In this document: piece after piece, positions 46,600 to 56,694 of the stretch
Numbering within the stretch: the first letter of the stretch is position 1
How the letters are laid out: each line of letters opens with the position of its first letter
Assembly: GCF_014633365.1 (NCBI RefSeq)
Contig: NC_068343.1
Span: forward strand, 27,807,307 to 27,871,306
Length of the DNA: 64,000 nucleotides
Origin: Diospyros lotus
Taxonomy: Eukaryota; Streptophyta; Magnoliopsida; Ericales; Ebenaceae
Direction of reading: 5' to 3'
Notes under the pieces: model-generated
Seen by the model: only the letters and a program-made list of their open reading frames with translations
What the model was told of the DNA's origin: nothing
Database searches by the model: none
Position numbers and translations under genes: made by a program

Positions 46600-48480
46600 T
46601 AAGAATTGCAAACACCCGTGGACACTAATGAACTCTCTCTCAAGGCGTAGAAACATGCCTACCACCACAAAACTCTCAACAACAGGGAGCGCCTCCCATT
46701 ATTCTCGATTCTCACCCACAAGGAGCACCTCCTCCCCCTCATAATGCTCAACCACAAGGAGGTGATCGCTCTGTTTCCCCCAGCCAGCAGGTGGGGAACC
46801 AATCAGTCCCACCTCCATTTAACATCGGCTCAGGGCCACTTCCTACTGATTAAGTTGGGACTTCACGACAGTCACCGCGTACGGTCCCTTGGGAAGAGTA
46901 TGAAGCATTGAGATAGCAACACGTTGAGGGCATGCAGGCACTTCGAGACATGGCTGGTATACTCCAAGGTATGATGCCTGGAAGGACGTTGCCCTATACT
47001 TTGAAAAAGTTTATGCCACAACCTGAGCCTCAGCCCGAGGTGGGAGCTGATTCCTATCAAGAGGCCACTCCTTGTCGGGAGGATAGATCACCACCACCAA
47101 GGAAGAATCCTCGCACCATGCCCCAAAGAAATGAGAGCCCACTAATGGAAAATAGGGCTAGAAGTGCCCAAAGACAGAGATACCATGAAACTGAGGCCGA
47201 CACGCCAACAAGACATGATAACCAAACAACAACAAGTATACGATATGACCTGAAAAGGGTAGTTGAAGAAGTACTTGAACGAAAGAAATTGATCCCAGCC
47301 ACGGAGGAGCAACAATGCAGAAAATATCCATTTACTACAGATTTATTGGAGAAGCCACTGCCCAGAAAATACAAGATGCCTCAAATCACCCCCTATTCCG
47401 GCAAGGATGATCCCTATGATCACATTCAAATCTATGAGTCGTTGATGATATTGTACGGATGGGACGATGACATAATGTGCCGAGATTTCTTCTTAACTCT
47501 GTCAGGGCATGCCCGGACATGGTTTAACATTTTACCTGAGGCCTTTATCTCTTTATTCGGTCAGCTCAGAGTGGAATTTGTTAAGGCATTTTATGATTAA
47601 TAGCCGAAGAAAAAAGGACGCCACATACTTGCTCAGTATTCGACAGGGGAACGAAGAAACTATGCGTCAGTATGTAGATAGATTTTGGAACGCCACCCTC
47701 GAAGTTCATGATTTACCAAGTGCAATGGCAATATCTGCTATGTTACACGGAACGAGACTAACTACCCTATAATAATCATTATCTTTGGACTCACCAACAT
47801 CCCTAGTAGATTTGTTTACTGGAGCAAATAAATACGTGCTCCATACGAAAGTTATGAGAGCTGTAGGTGGGAATGAGAGCAGAGAGCGAAAAAGGAAGGA
47901 AAGCGATGTTGAAGAGGACTCTAAGCGGGTTAGGGGATCAGATATACCTCAGTCCCAGTTCCACCATTACACCAAACTTCTCCAACCTTGGTCGGCCATA
48001 CTTGCAGCCATCGAAGGGTCAGGTCTCATTAGACTGCCGAAAAAGGTAAACCATCCCATGGGAAAGAATAGAGAAGAATATTATAGATATCACAAAACTC
48101 GTGGTCATTGCACTGACCAGTGCCGGGAGTTAAGAGATCAGATTGAGATGCTAGTTCGTGAAGGACATCTTCAAAGGTATGTACAGGTCAAAGATAGTGA
48201 GCCTCGAAGAGAAGAAGATAGACAGGAAGAGCAGGGGAGATCAAATCAGAGATGTCAAGAGAAAGGAAGGGACTACGGAGAGAATCCACCTCTATACAAT
48301 GAACCAGTTCATGAGCCCATACATCTCATCTTGGGCTGTGAAACTATGGCAGGGGACTCCTCCTATTCCATCAAGACAAGCCATGAAAGAACGTGCCCTT
48401 AGAAAAAGGCAGTCAGTCACCATTAATGCCCTCAAAGAGAAAACTGGGAGCAAAAGTCAGACACATTGAAGAGAGCCTAT
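46600..48480 (+). pseudogene. Gag of element D, broken
   Basis: Recognisable retrotransposon gag: KYKMPQITPYSGKDDPYDHI, then DIMCRDFFLTLSGHARTWF, then ATYLLSIRQGNEETMRQYV in three frames, followed by YYRYHKTRGHCTDQCREL, the short zinc-binding segment typical of this gag type, and LILGCETMAGDSS, the position where the protease linker starts. A stop in the region upstream of 46932, a frameshift at about 47590, paired stops at 47770-47775 and a stop at 48400 break it. A complete copy would supply capsid protein for packaging. Confidence 0.88.
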
Positions 48481-48654
48481 GTTAAAGAACGAGAAACTAA
48501 ACTTTTTGAAGTTGTGCACGACCTGTGTATTTCGTGCTCAGAGGCAACAATAAGACCCCAAAATGAAACAGTGGAGGTGCTCACTTATTTCAAAAAATGT
48601 CAGCGTTTTCATTGTTTTATGAAAGTTTGTTTGCTATGCTTTGCTTACAGGAAA

Positions 48655-49735
48655 TAAAAACAAACTCAAGCTCATTGCCCCGCTCACGGCCCGGTAATGA
48701 GGAAAAAATAAGCTTAAGCCCGTTGCCCCACTCACGGCCCGGCAACAAGGGAAAAACAAACTCAAGCCCGTTGCCCCACTCACGGCCCGGCAATGAGGAA
48801 AAAATAAACTCAAACCCATTGCCCCGCTCACGGCCCGGTAACGAGGGAAAAATAAACTCAACCCCGTTGTCCCGCTTATAGCCCGACAACGAGGTAAAAG
48901 TACATTTAAACCCATTGCCCCGCTCACGGCTCGGTAACGAGGGAAAAATAAACTCAACACCGTTGTCCCGCTTATAGCCCGACAACGAGGTAAAAGTACA
49001 TTTAAACCCATTGCCCCGCTCACAGCTCAGCAATGAGGTAAAAGTACATTCATGCCCATTGTCCCGCTTATAGCCCAGCAACGAGGTAAAAGTACATTCA
49101 AACCCATTGCCCCGCTCACAACCCGGCAATGAGGTAAAAGTACATTCAAACCCGTTGTCCCACTTATAGCTCGGCAACGAGGTAAAAGTACATTTAAGCC
49201 CATTGTCTCGCTCACAACCCGATAATGAGGTAAAAGTACATTCAAGCCCGTTGTCCCGTTTATAGCCCGGCAACGAGGTAAAAGTACATGCAAATCCATT
49301 GCCCCGCTCACAGCCTGTCAATGAGATAAAAGTACATTTAAGCCCATTATCCCGCTCACAGCTCGGCAATGAGGTAAAAGTACATTCAAACCCATTGCCC
49401 CGCTCACAACCCGGTAATGAGGTAAAAGTACATTTAAGCCCATTGTCCCGCTCACAACCCGACAATGAGGTAAAAGTACGTTCAAATCCATTTCCCCGCT
49501 CACAGCCCGATAATGAGGTAAAAGTACATTCAAGCCCGTTGTCCCGCTTATAGCCCGGCAACGAGGTAAAAGTACATTCAAACCCATTGCCTCGCTCACG
49601 GCCCGGCAATGAGGTAAAAGTACATTCAAGCCTGTTGCCCTGCTCACAGCCCGGCAACGAGGGAAAAATGAACTCAAACCTATTGTCCTGCTCACTGCCC
49701 GACAATAAGGGAAAAGAAAGTGCAAACTTATTGTC
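48655..49735 (+). repeat. 48-bp minisatellite, about 22 units, in the 3' region of element D
   Basis: Head-to-tail 48-bp units from about 48655 to 49735. Each contains a 7-base arm, a 13-base loop near CCGCTCACGGCCC, a complementary 7-base arm, and a purine-rich spacer (GAGGTAAAAG type). Two unit types partly alternate (CATTGCC...GGCAATG and CGTTGTC...GACAACG), giving a 96-bp higher-order repeat, for example units 4-5 and 6-7. Since 48 is divisible by 3, several frames stay open; a 362-codon antisense frame (48617-49705) results from this and is not a gene. Tandem repeats before the 3' LTR are known in Tat/Ogre-type elements. Confidence 0.95.
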
Positions 49736-49985
49736 CTATGCACAACACCATAACTGGGAGCAGAATCAAACTCATTGTTCGGTGCACAGTTAGACATCTA
49801 TGGAAAGCAAACTTACTAGCATATCTATCTCATACTTCTGCAAAGGAATTGAAAATAACTAGAGCCCAGAAATTTAAAAGCACGGTGTGCAAACAAGCTC
49901 GAGAGGATCTGTAGAAGATGTAGTTAAAAGAGAAGTAATGTTCAAAATTTTACAAGACAAGATACTCTTTCACCCGAACCTTTCG

Positions 49986-50006
49986 GCTAAAAGAGTAGGG
50001 AGCAAT
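49986..50006 (+). promoter_or_regulatory. Polypurine tract of element D
   Basis: AAAAGAGTAGGGAGCAA directly before the 3' LTR start TGATAT at 50007. Confidence 0.75.
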
Positions 50007-52428
50007 TGATATACCTTGTAAACTGAAGGATCATTTGTGAGGAAACATAGCATGCAACGGAAGCGGTTTTTAAAAAAAAAACCTTTCCTCGTATTGATTA
50101 GAATCTAGGAGACTTACTTTTTCGGTGGATTACCGGACGGAATGATGCGATAGGAGGAGGATGAGCGAGAGCTTCTTCGCGTGGCGGAGACGACGGCTGT
50201 CCTGCAATCCTTCGGCTCCTTCGCATCAGAACTTGAAGGCTCTCTTTCGATCTTCCGAAGTATGACTCGAACTTGTGGCCTCTCTTTCCGGTGAAGAAGA
50301 GTAAAAACGACCTTGGATGAAAAACAACCAAATGAGAGAATATATATAGGGAGAACCCTAGGGTTAAAACCCTAGTGGGCCAAACCCTAATGGGCCAAGT
50401 CCATTTAATTAATTTTCTAATTGGGTTAGCCCAATTAATTAATTAAAAACTAATGAACTATTATTTTATTCTAACCTAATTAATTATGGACCATTCTGAA
50501 TAAAATAATTCTCTCTCAATGTAATTCATCCAACAAGCCAAATGTATTAAATAATACATGAGTTATATCGAGCTACCCCGGGGACCAAAAGACAAATTAT
50601 TCACGGCTACTAAAATGACCAAAATATCCTTGCTACCTAGTAGCTATATTTTGTCATTCTAAGTGTTCCAACTATCACCATATGGTAACACTGACCCCAC
50701 GAATAATTTTGCATATGCCATGTCTTTGACCTACTAGTGTAATGACGAAAATACCTCTCTGCGTAACACCCATCATTTAGAAAGGAATAATGTACTAACA
50801 CCTCTCTAAATGATTTCTACCATCCTTAGATCACTAGTCCAATAATCCGTGACTACTCGAATGTACTTGCTTATCACTGGGAGCTACCCAGAAGCACACA
50901 CTCTTAAGTCACGTTCCCAGGGCCCTGGATTATTTGAGTATTCTTGGACAATCACAAGGGGGTGAATCACAGAAACTATCTTGTATTAGTCTGTCTTAGC
51001 TAATTAGAAACCATACTCCCAACTCAAAAGGATATTGATCTTTGATAGACCTCACCTACAATGAATCTAAGAATATAGCTCTAGGTTCACTAGACCACCA
51101 ACTAATACTCAAGTATTAGAATACTCGTCCACGTAGTAGCAGTGATAGACTAGCTCCATGATAATTAGTACTTTGTCATTAGCTTCTATCACAGGTCCAC
51201 TCTACGCATTCTGAATGCGCTTGTACAATTAGAGTAAACGGACTATTTACTGGCTAACGCAAGCCATCCTCCATTAGGATCTATTGCACAATGATCTTAT
51301 CATGATAGAATGCCCAGTTCTATCAAAAGATCAAGAGTAATATTTTCTTGCTTATTAAGTACCCATGATTCATGCCTAACTGTGAAGAACGACCCATCAC
51401 ACGAATCACTTACTTAATAGCATTGACACTTTTCCAACAATTAAATGCAAATAATATATGTGCCATAAATTGAATAAAAGAAACATCATTACCATAAATT
51501 AAACAAAACGTGTCATTAGGGCATACATTTCCAACATAAAATTGGACATGGACATGAAGCCCAAAGGCCCAACGGGTTGTAGGAGATCAAGGAAATAAGC
51601 CGAAGGAGCAAGAGGTTGAGCCGAGACCAAGTGGGGAGGGCTCACTCGGTTATGTCGAATGGGTATGACATTGTTTTGGTTTTTCATACATAACTTTCTC
51701 ATATGTGCTCAGATTGAGGTGCATCAAAGTCCTATGGAAAGATAAGAGAATTATATACAACTTTAATGTTTTGAGTTTTGAGAGATTCGAGCTCAATCAA
51801 TGTGAAAATTGGGCATGATCGGGTGGCCCCCCACTCGGTCATTACCGAGTGACCCCCCACTCGGTCATGGTCGAGTGGGCTTGGGCCAATCTCTCATCTT
51901 TTCCCTCTCGGATGGACCACGAAATCATCGAAATGGGCCGTGAGATTCTCACCTCAATTCTCGCACGTCTTCTCTCTCTCCTCCGCTATAAATATGAGAC
52001 CATTACTTCATCACAAGGTACGCAATTTTGAGCGATTGAAGTACAATTTTCAAATTTTCTCTCGAGATCTGACTTAAGCATCGGAGGGTTTGCGCGGGGA
52101 CCCCCACCCACGTCCTAATGGTGCTCTCATTTTGTAAGCCACTTGTCATCTTCAGGCCACTCGGTCACCAAGGCCACTCATCATCTTCAGGCCACTCGGT
52201 CATTTTAGGCCACCAGATCATTTTGGGCCACCAGATCATTTTAAGCCACCAGATCATTAGCCCACCAGATCATCAGCCTAATCAGCCCATTAGCTCTATC
52301 AAATTATCAGATCTGGACCTTTACCAGATCCAATTGCTTGTTAAGATTCTCATCAGCAAAGACACGACTCCTAAGACTCTTGCGTCTATCCGCAATTAAA
52401 AATAGATTGTTGTATTTTGGAAACAACA
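50007..52428 (+). mobile_element. 3' LTR of element D, split by a solo LTR
   Basis: About 0.9 kb once 50024-51536 is removed. It matches the 5' LTR closely from GGACATGGACATGAAGCCC (51543) to the CAACA end. Near its start it lacks about 25 bp present in the 5' LTR. Confidence 0.88.
50024..51536 (-). mobile_element. Solo LTR (family E), minus copy, nested in the LTR of element D
   Basis: 1513 bp. The minus strand starts TGTTGGAAATGTATGCCC at 51536 and ends GATCCTTCA at 50024. Flanks TAAAC (50019-50023) and TAAAA (51537-51541) differ by one base. The TATA box TATATATA (about 50340) is preceded, in the minus direction, by two AAACCCTA telo boxes (50367-50374 and 50382-50389). It is the inverted twin of 53335-54829. 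Confidence 0.9.
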
Positions 52429-53334
52429 ATATGTAATTTATTATGGCTCCTATTGTTGGTGAGAAAATTCAAAAAAGAAATTTCTTGAAAGTTTGAGTAT
52501 CATTATCCATCTTGAATGGACCTTCTCTCGGACTTCCTGTGCTAGCGGGAAAATCCGGGAGCGGGCCCTGACACAAAACATGAATGAAAGGAAAGAGTCC
52601 ATGTCAAAGCAAGTCAAGGAAGATAAAATTGCCCAAGTAAGTAATATTTGACAAAACTAAGAGATTCACAAAGGTTTGAGGTCAAAAAACACGCGATTAG
52701 GGGCATCCAGGCAAAAGTACAGATAAGGTAAACTGCCCGAGGGAGGTCAAATAAATGATTTTTTAAGAAATTCTTGAGGGAAATGAATAACTTGGAACTT
52801 AAGGGCAGTAATGGAATTGTTAGAAAGCCTAGGTGTATCAAGGATATGGAGGAAATGCAATTGGAAAATACTTGGGGGGCTAAAGTGCAAAAATGAAAAA
52901 TTGGTGATGTGAAATCGATCACCGCACATGGCCGCCAATAGCTTCCTTTGGGATGTCAGGAAGCTAGCTTGGAGGCTCGAGAGTAGCCTCCAGGTGATGA
53001 TGATCGCTCTAGGAGTGGCCATTGGCCGAAAACCATAGTGACATGACCGGAATTAATGGCAGATGGGATCAAGATTTCAAAAGAATTTTTCAAAGTATTT
53101 CGCTCATGATTTAGGGCTATTTGAATAATTAGGAAGCTAGATTTGGGGCTTAAGGGATAAGAACAAGTGAGATTTGGTGGGAAATCACATCGGAAACGAG
53201 TATAAAATGGGGGTTGATGGCTGAGGGTTTCAAAAACAAAAATGGCTAAAACTACTCTATTTTTTTCTTGAATCGAGCCTTGGGAATAAGGGGATTTTTT
53301 TATTTGGATTGTGGGAAGCATTTCTAGAGAGTTT

Positions 53335-54829
53335 TGTTGGAAATGTATGCCCTAAAGACACGTTTTGTTTAATTTATGGTAATGATGTTTCTTTTAGTCA
53401 GTTTATGGCACATATATTATTTGTATTTAATTGTTGGAAAAGTGTCCATGCTATTAAGTAAGTGATTCATGTGATGGGTCGTTCTTCACAGTTAGGTATG
53501 AATCATGGGTACTTAATAAGCAAGAAAATATTACTCTTGATCTTTTGATAGAACTGGGCATTCTATCATGATAAGATCATTGTGCAATAGATCCTAATGG
53601 AGGATGGCTTGCCTTAGCCAGTAAACAGTCCGTTTACTCTATTTGTACAAGCGCATTTGGAATGCGTAGAGTGGACCTGTGATAGAAGCTAAGGACAAAG
53701 TACTAATTATCATGGAGCTAGTCTATCACTGCTACTATGTGGACGAGTACTCTAATACTTGAGTATTAGTTGGTGGTCTAGTGAACCTAGAGCTATATTC
53801 TTAGATTCACTGTAGGTGAGGTCTATCAAAGATCAATAACCTTTTGAGTTGGGAGTATGGTTTCTAATTAGCTAAGATAGACTAATACAAGATAGTTTCT
53901 GTGATTCACCCCCTTGTGATTGTCCAAGAATAATCAAATAATCTAGGGCCCTGGGAACGTGACTTAAGAGTGTGTGCTTCTGGGTAGCTCCCAGTGATAA
54001 GCAAGTACATTCGAGTAGTCACGGATTATTGGACTAGTGATCTAAGGATGGTAGAAATCATTTAGAGAGGTGTTAGTACATTATTCCTTTCTAAATGATG
54101 GGTGTTACGCAGAGGGGTATTTTCGTCATTACACTAGTAGGTCAAAGACATTGCATATGCAAAATTATTCGTGGGGTCAGTGTTACCATATGGTGATAGT
54201 TGGAACATTTAGAATTACAAAATATAGCTACTAGGTAGCAGGGATATTTTGATCATTTTAGTAGCCGTGAATAATTTGTCTTTTGGTCCCCGGGGTAGCT
54301 CGATATAACTCATGTATTATTTAATACATTTGGCTTGTTGGGTGAATTACATTGAGAGAGAATTATTTTATTCAGAATGGTCCATAATTAATTGGGCTAG
54401 AATAAAATAATAGTTCATTAGTTTTTTAATTAATTAATTGGGCTAATCCAATTAGAAAATTAATTAAATGAACTTGGCCCACTAGGGTTTTAACCCTAGG
54501 GTTCTCCCTATATATATTCTCTCCTTGGTTGTTTTTCATCTAAGGGTTTTTCTTTTACTCTTCTTCACCAAAAGAGAGGCCACGAGTTTGAGTCATACCT
54601 TTGGAAGATCAAGAGAACGTTCAAGTTCTGATGCGAAGGAGCCGAAGGATTGCAGGACAGCCGTCATCTCCACCACGAGAAGAAGCTCTCGCCTATCCTC
54701 CTCCTATCGCTTCATTCCGTCCGGTAATCCGAAGGAAAAGTAAGTTTCCTAGATTCTAATCAATACGAGGAAAGTTTTTATTTAAAAACGCTTCCGTTGC
54801 ATGCTATGTATCCTCGTGATGATCCTTCA
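53335..54829 (+). mobile_element. Solo LTR (family E), plus copy, nested in LTR H
   Basis: 1495 bp from TGTTGGAAATG to GATCCTTCA with an exact AGTTT duplication (53330-53334 and 54830-54834). TATATATA at 54509-54517, with TAGGGTTT at 54483-54490 just upstream. It is very similar to 50024-51536 over its whole length, in opposite orientation, 1.8 kb away. An open frame at 54525-54743 in the transcribed part of the LTR also exists, altered, in the other copy (50098-50331). Confidence 0.93.
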
Positions 54830-56499
54830 AGTTTGGAGTTGTTTGGCATAGAAATTATCAGGTTTTAGGGAGGTTGCCGGAAAATCAGGCTCGCCAGAGT
54901 CGCGACTTGCAATTGGGTTTTAAGCCCTTTTTCGATGACTTTTTCGATGGGTAAAGGGTCCATCGAGGTCGTCTCAAAAAGATCTTCAAGTCCTTGTAGT
55001 TGTTTTAGCCAAATGTGGTTATCAGAAACTTGTCATCGCCGGAGAAGACAACCGGAGCCGGCTGCACGTGGGCTTCACTCGCTGAGGCTAGGGGTGGCGC
55101 TAAAGGTGATGATTTCTTCTGAAATTAATTTTATAATTTTTCTAAAATTATTATAGGAATTTTCATGAAAACATATTTGATGAAATTGGGTGTTAGGTAT
55201 TTTTTATGAATTTTTGAAGGTAAGAAAGGTTTAAAAATAAATAAAAATAGAGAAAATTGAGGAAAAATAGGAATATTGATTTCTATAGACATAAATGTTA
55301 AGCAAGAGATAGTTTGATTGTTAGAGGGAAGGATTGCACGTTTTTCGAGGTACAACACGCTTTTTGAGGTAAAAATCGATCTTTTCTAAATTAAGGTGAG
55401 TAGTTTGATTCCAGTTTTACCCTTGACTTGGAAGTGTGTTGGTGTGTGTGTAGTGGGTTCAGGCGAGTGATTTTACCCTCCCGAGCTTAGGTTACATGTG
55501 ATTGAACCAGTTCTAGTGAGCGGTTACACCCTTCAGAACTTGGGATGTTATGCATGGGTGTTTTACTTATGTACTTGTGGCATCGTATCCATTTTGGACA
55601 TGTGGTATATTGCATCAACTTTTTTTATTTGTAAAAGAGTTGGTTCATAGCGTGTGGTTTTTCATAACATCGGGGTATTAATTGTCGCGTCGTGGTTTTG
55701 TCCATGGGAAACGGGATGGGGTTTTCTTGAGAATGGGGCAAGGTTAATCCCAGTGATCAGGTGACACGGTAGGGCACTCAGGGATTAAGTATGTCGCGAT
55801 AAGGTCAACCTCAAAGGTGTGTGGGATGGATTTTCCACGGGAGGTTGAGTATGCCAGGGAGATTTCTCAAGTTAGACGTGTTGCATGTTGTTGTTGTCTG
55901 TATATGCCATGCTCATATGTCTTTCATGCATTCAGTAAATTGTATCATGCCATCACTTAAATGTTTTATCATCTAATCGGGGTTATGACCTTGGAACATT
56001 CAATGTTCCAGCCAGGGACTGCTACGAAGGCGAGGATGTGGCCAGTTGAGGGTCAATGGTGTTTAGCATGATAACCGTTGTATCATTTTATGGCGATGGT
56101 ACTTATTTTGTTATATGTATGAACGAATGTATGATATTGTTGTTATCATTTGGTAGCTTCGTACTACGTATTTTGTTGTGGAAATACTATGTAAGAACCT
56201 CGTGAGAGGCCACGATATTTTGATGTTAATGTATCCGCTACGTTATACTATATCTCGTTTAGTTTTAAGATTATTGATTTTGTTGGTTAAACAGGAAAGA
56301 CTGGGATTTTTGGGATCTTATCTACATGTGAAGATTGTTCTTGAAATCACCACGGGTGTCGGCCATCGTATGTGTCGGGCATGTTAAAGCATGTGACGAT
56401 TGTTCTTGAAGCACCGCGCATGACGAACTTGAAAAAAAAAAGAAAGATTCCCCGGAATTCCCTTATACTTACACACCCGTGCGAGGCGGGGTGTTACAA

Positions 56500-56514
56500 T
56501 TGGTATTAGAGCCC
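56500..56514 (+). promoter_or_regulatory. Primer binding site of element H
   Basis: TTGGTATTAGAGCCC one base after the LTR end; one C-to-T change from the initiator-Met primer site TGGTATCAGAGC. Confidence 0.88.
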
Positions 56515-56694
56515 TAGGTTAAAACCCTACTATTGTTAAGTTAGGTTGTTGAACTTAGCATGGTTAGAACTGTTGAACGAGAACTTAGAATAGCGTTATG
56601 GATTCTAAGAGACATACATAAACTTTAAGAAACACATGTTCGAGGTTTCTGAGTAAAATTTATATGTTATTAGCAACAATGGTGGATCAAGGAC

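Larger units (their letters stand above)
45566..52428 (+). mobile_element. Gag-only LTR retrotransposon (element D), full length
   Basis: Two LTRs of about 0.9-1.0 kb (TGATAT...CAACA), flanked by an exact ATATG duplication (45561-45565 and 52429-52433). The 3.45-kb interior holds a primer site, a broken gag, a 48-bp minisatellite and a polypurine tract, but no protease, reverse transcriptase or integrase. This is the layout described for TR-GAG elements. Primer site and gag resemble the Tat-type Gypsy lineage, from memory of that family. It carries the solo LTR 50024-51536 in its 3' LTR. Confidence 0.9.
29681..52573 (+). mobile_element. Gypsy element C with four secondary insertions
   Basis: Starts TGTAACGACC at 29681 and ends GGGCCCTGACA at 52573, with an exact CAAAA duplication (29676-29680 and 52574-52578), although 22.9 kb now separate the ends. 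Parts of its own: 5' LTR (29681 to about 31490, truncated), pol remnants (32600-33163 and 35625-36590), and 3' LTR pieces (42027-43751, 44984-45565, 52434-52573). Insertions: 33164-35619, 36590-42026, 43752-44978 and 45566-52428. A deletion at about 36590 removed the pol end and the first 350 bp of the 3' LTR. Confidence 0.82.
42027..52573 (+). mobile_element. 3' LTR of element C, in three pieces
   Basis: 42027-43751, 44984-45565 and 52434-52573 join into about 2.45 kb; the first 350 bp are missing. The joins are supported by exact duplications around each insertion (AACCC and ATATG). The end, GGGCCCTGACA followed by CAAAA, closes element C. Confidence 0.82.
29585..56498 (+). mobile_element. 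5' LTR of Gypsy element H, in three pieces
   Basis: Pieces 29585-29680, 52579-53334 and 54835-56498 join into one LTR of about 2.5 kb, from TGTAATACCCAG to GGGGTGTTACA, directly followed by a primer site. The gaps are element C (with CAAAA on both sides) and a solo LTR (with AGTTT on both sides). A TATA box (TATAAAA) lies at 53201-53207 and a GC-rich patch at 55028-55115, about 320-410 bp downstream once the nested LTR is removed. The matching 3' LTR lies beyond the window. Confidence 0.8.

Noticed and set aside
48617..49705. 362-codon antisense open frame with a repeating 16-residue motif
   Set aside because: It lies exactly on the 48-bp minisatellite; a period divisible by three keeps frames open on both strands. 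There is no promoter or homologous protein.
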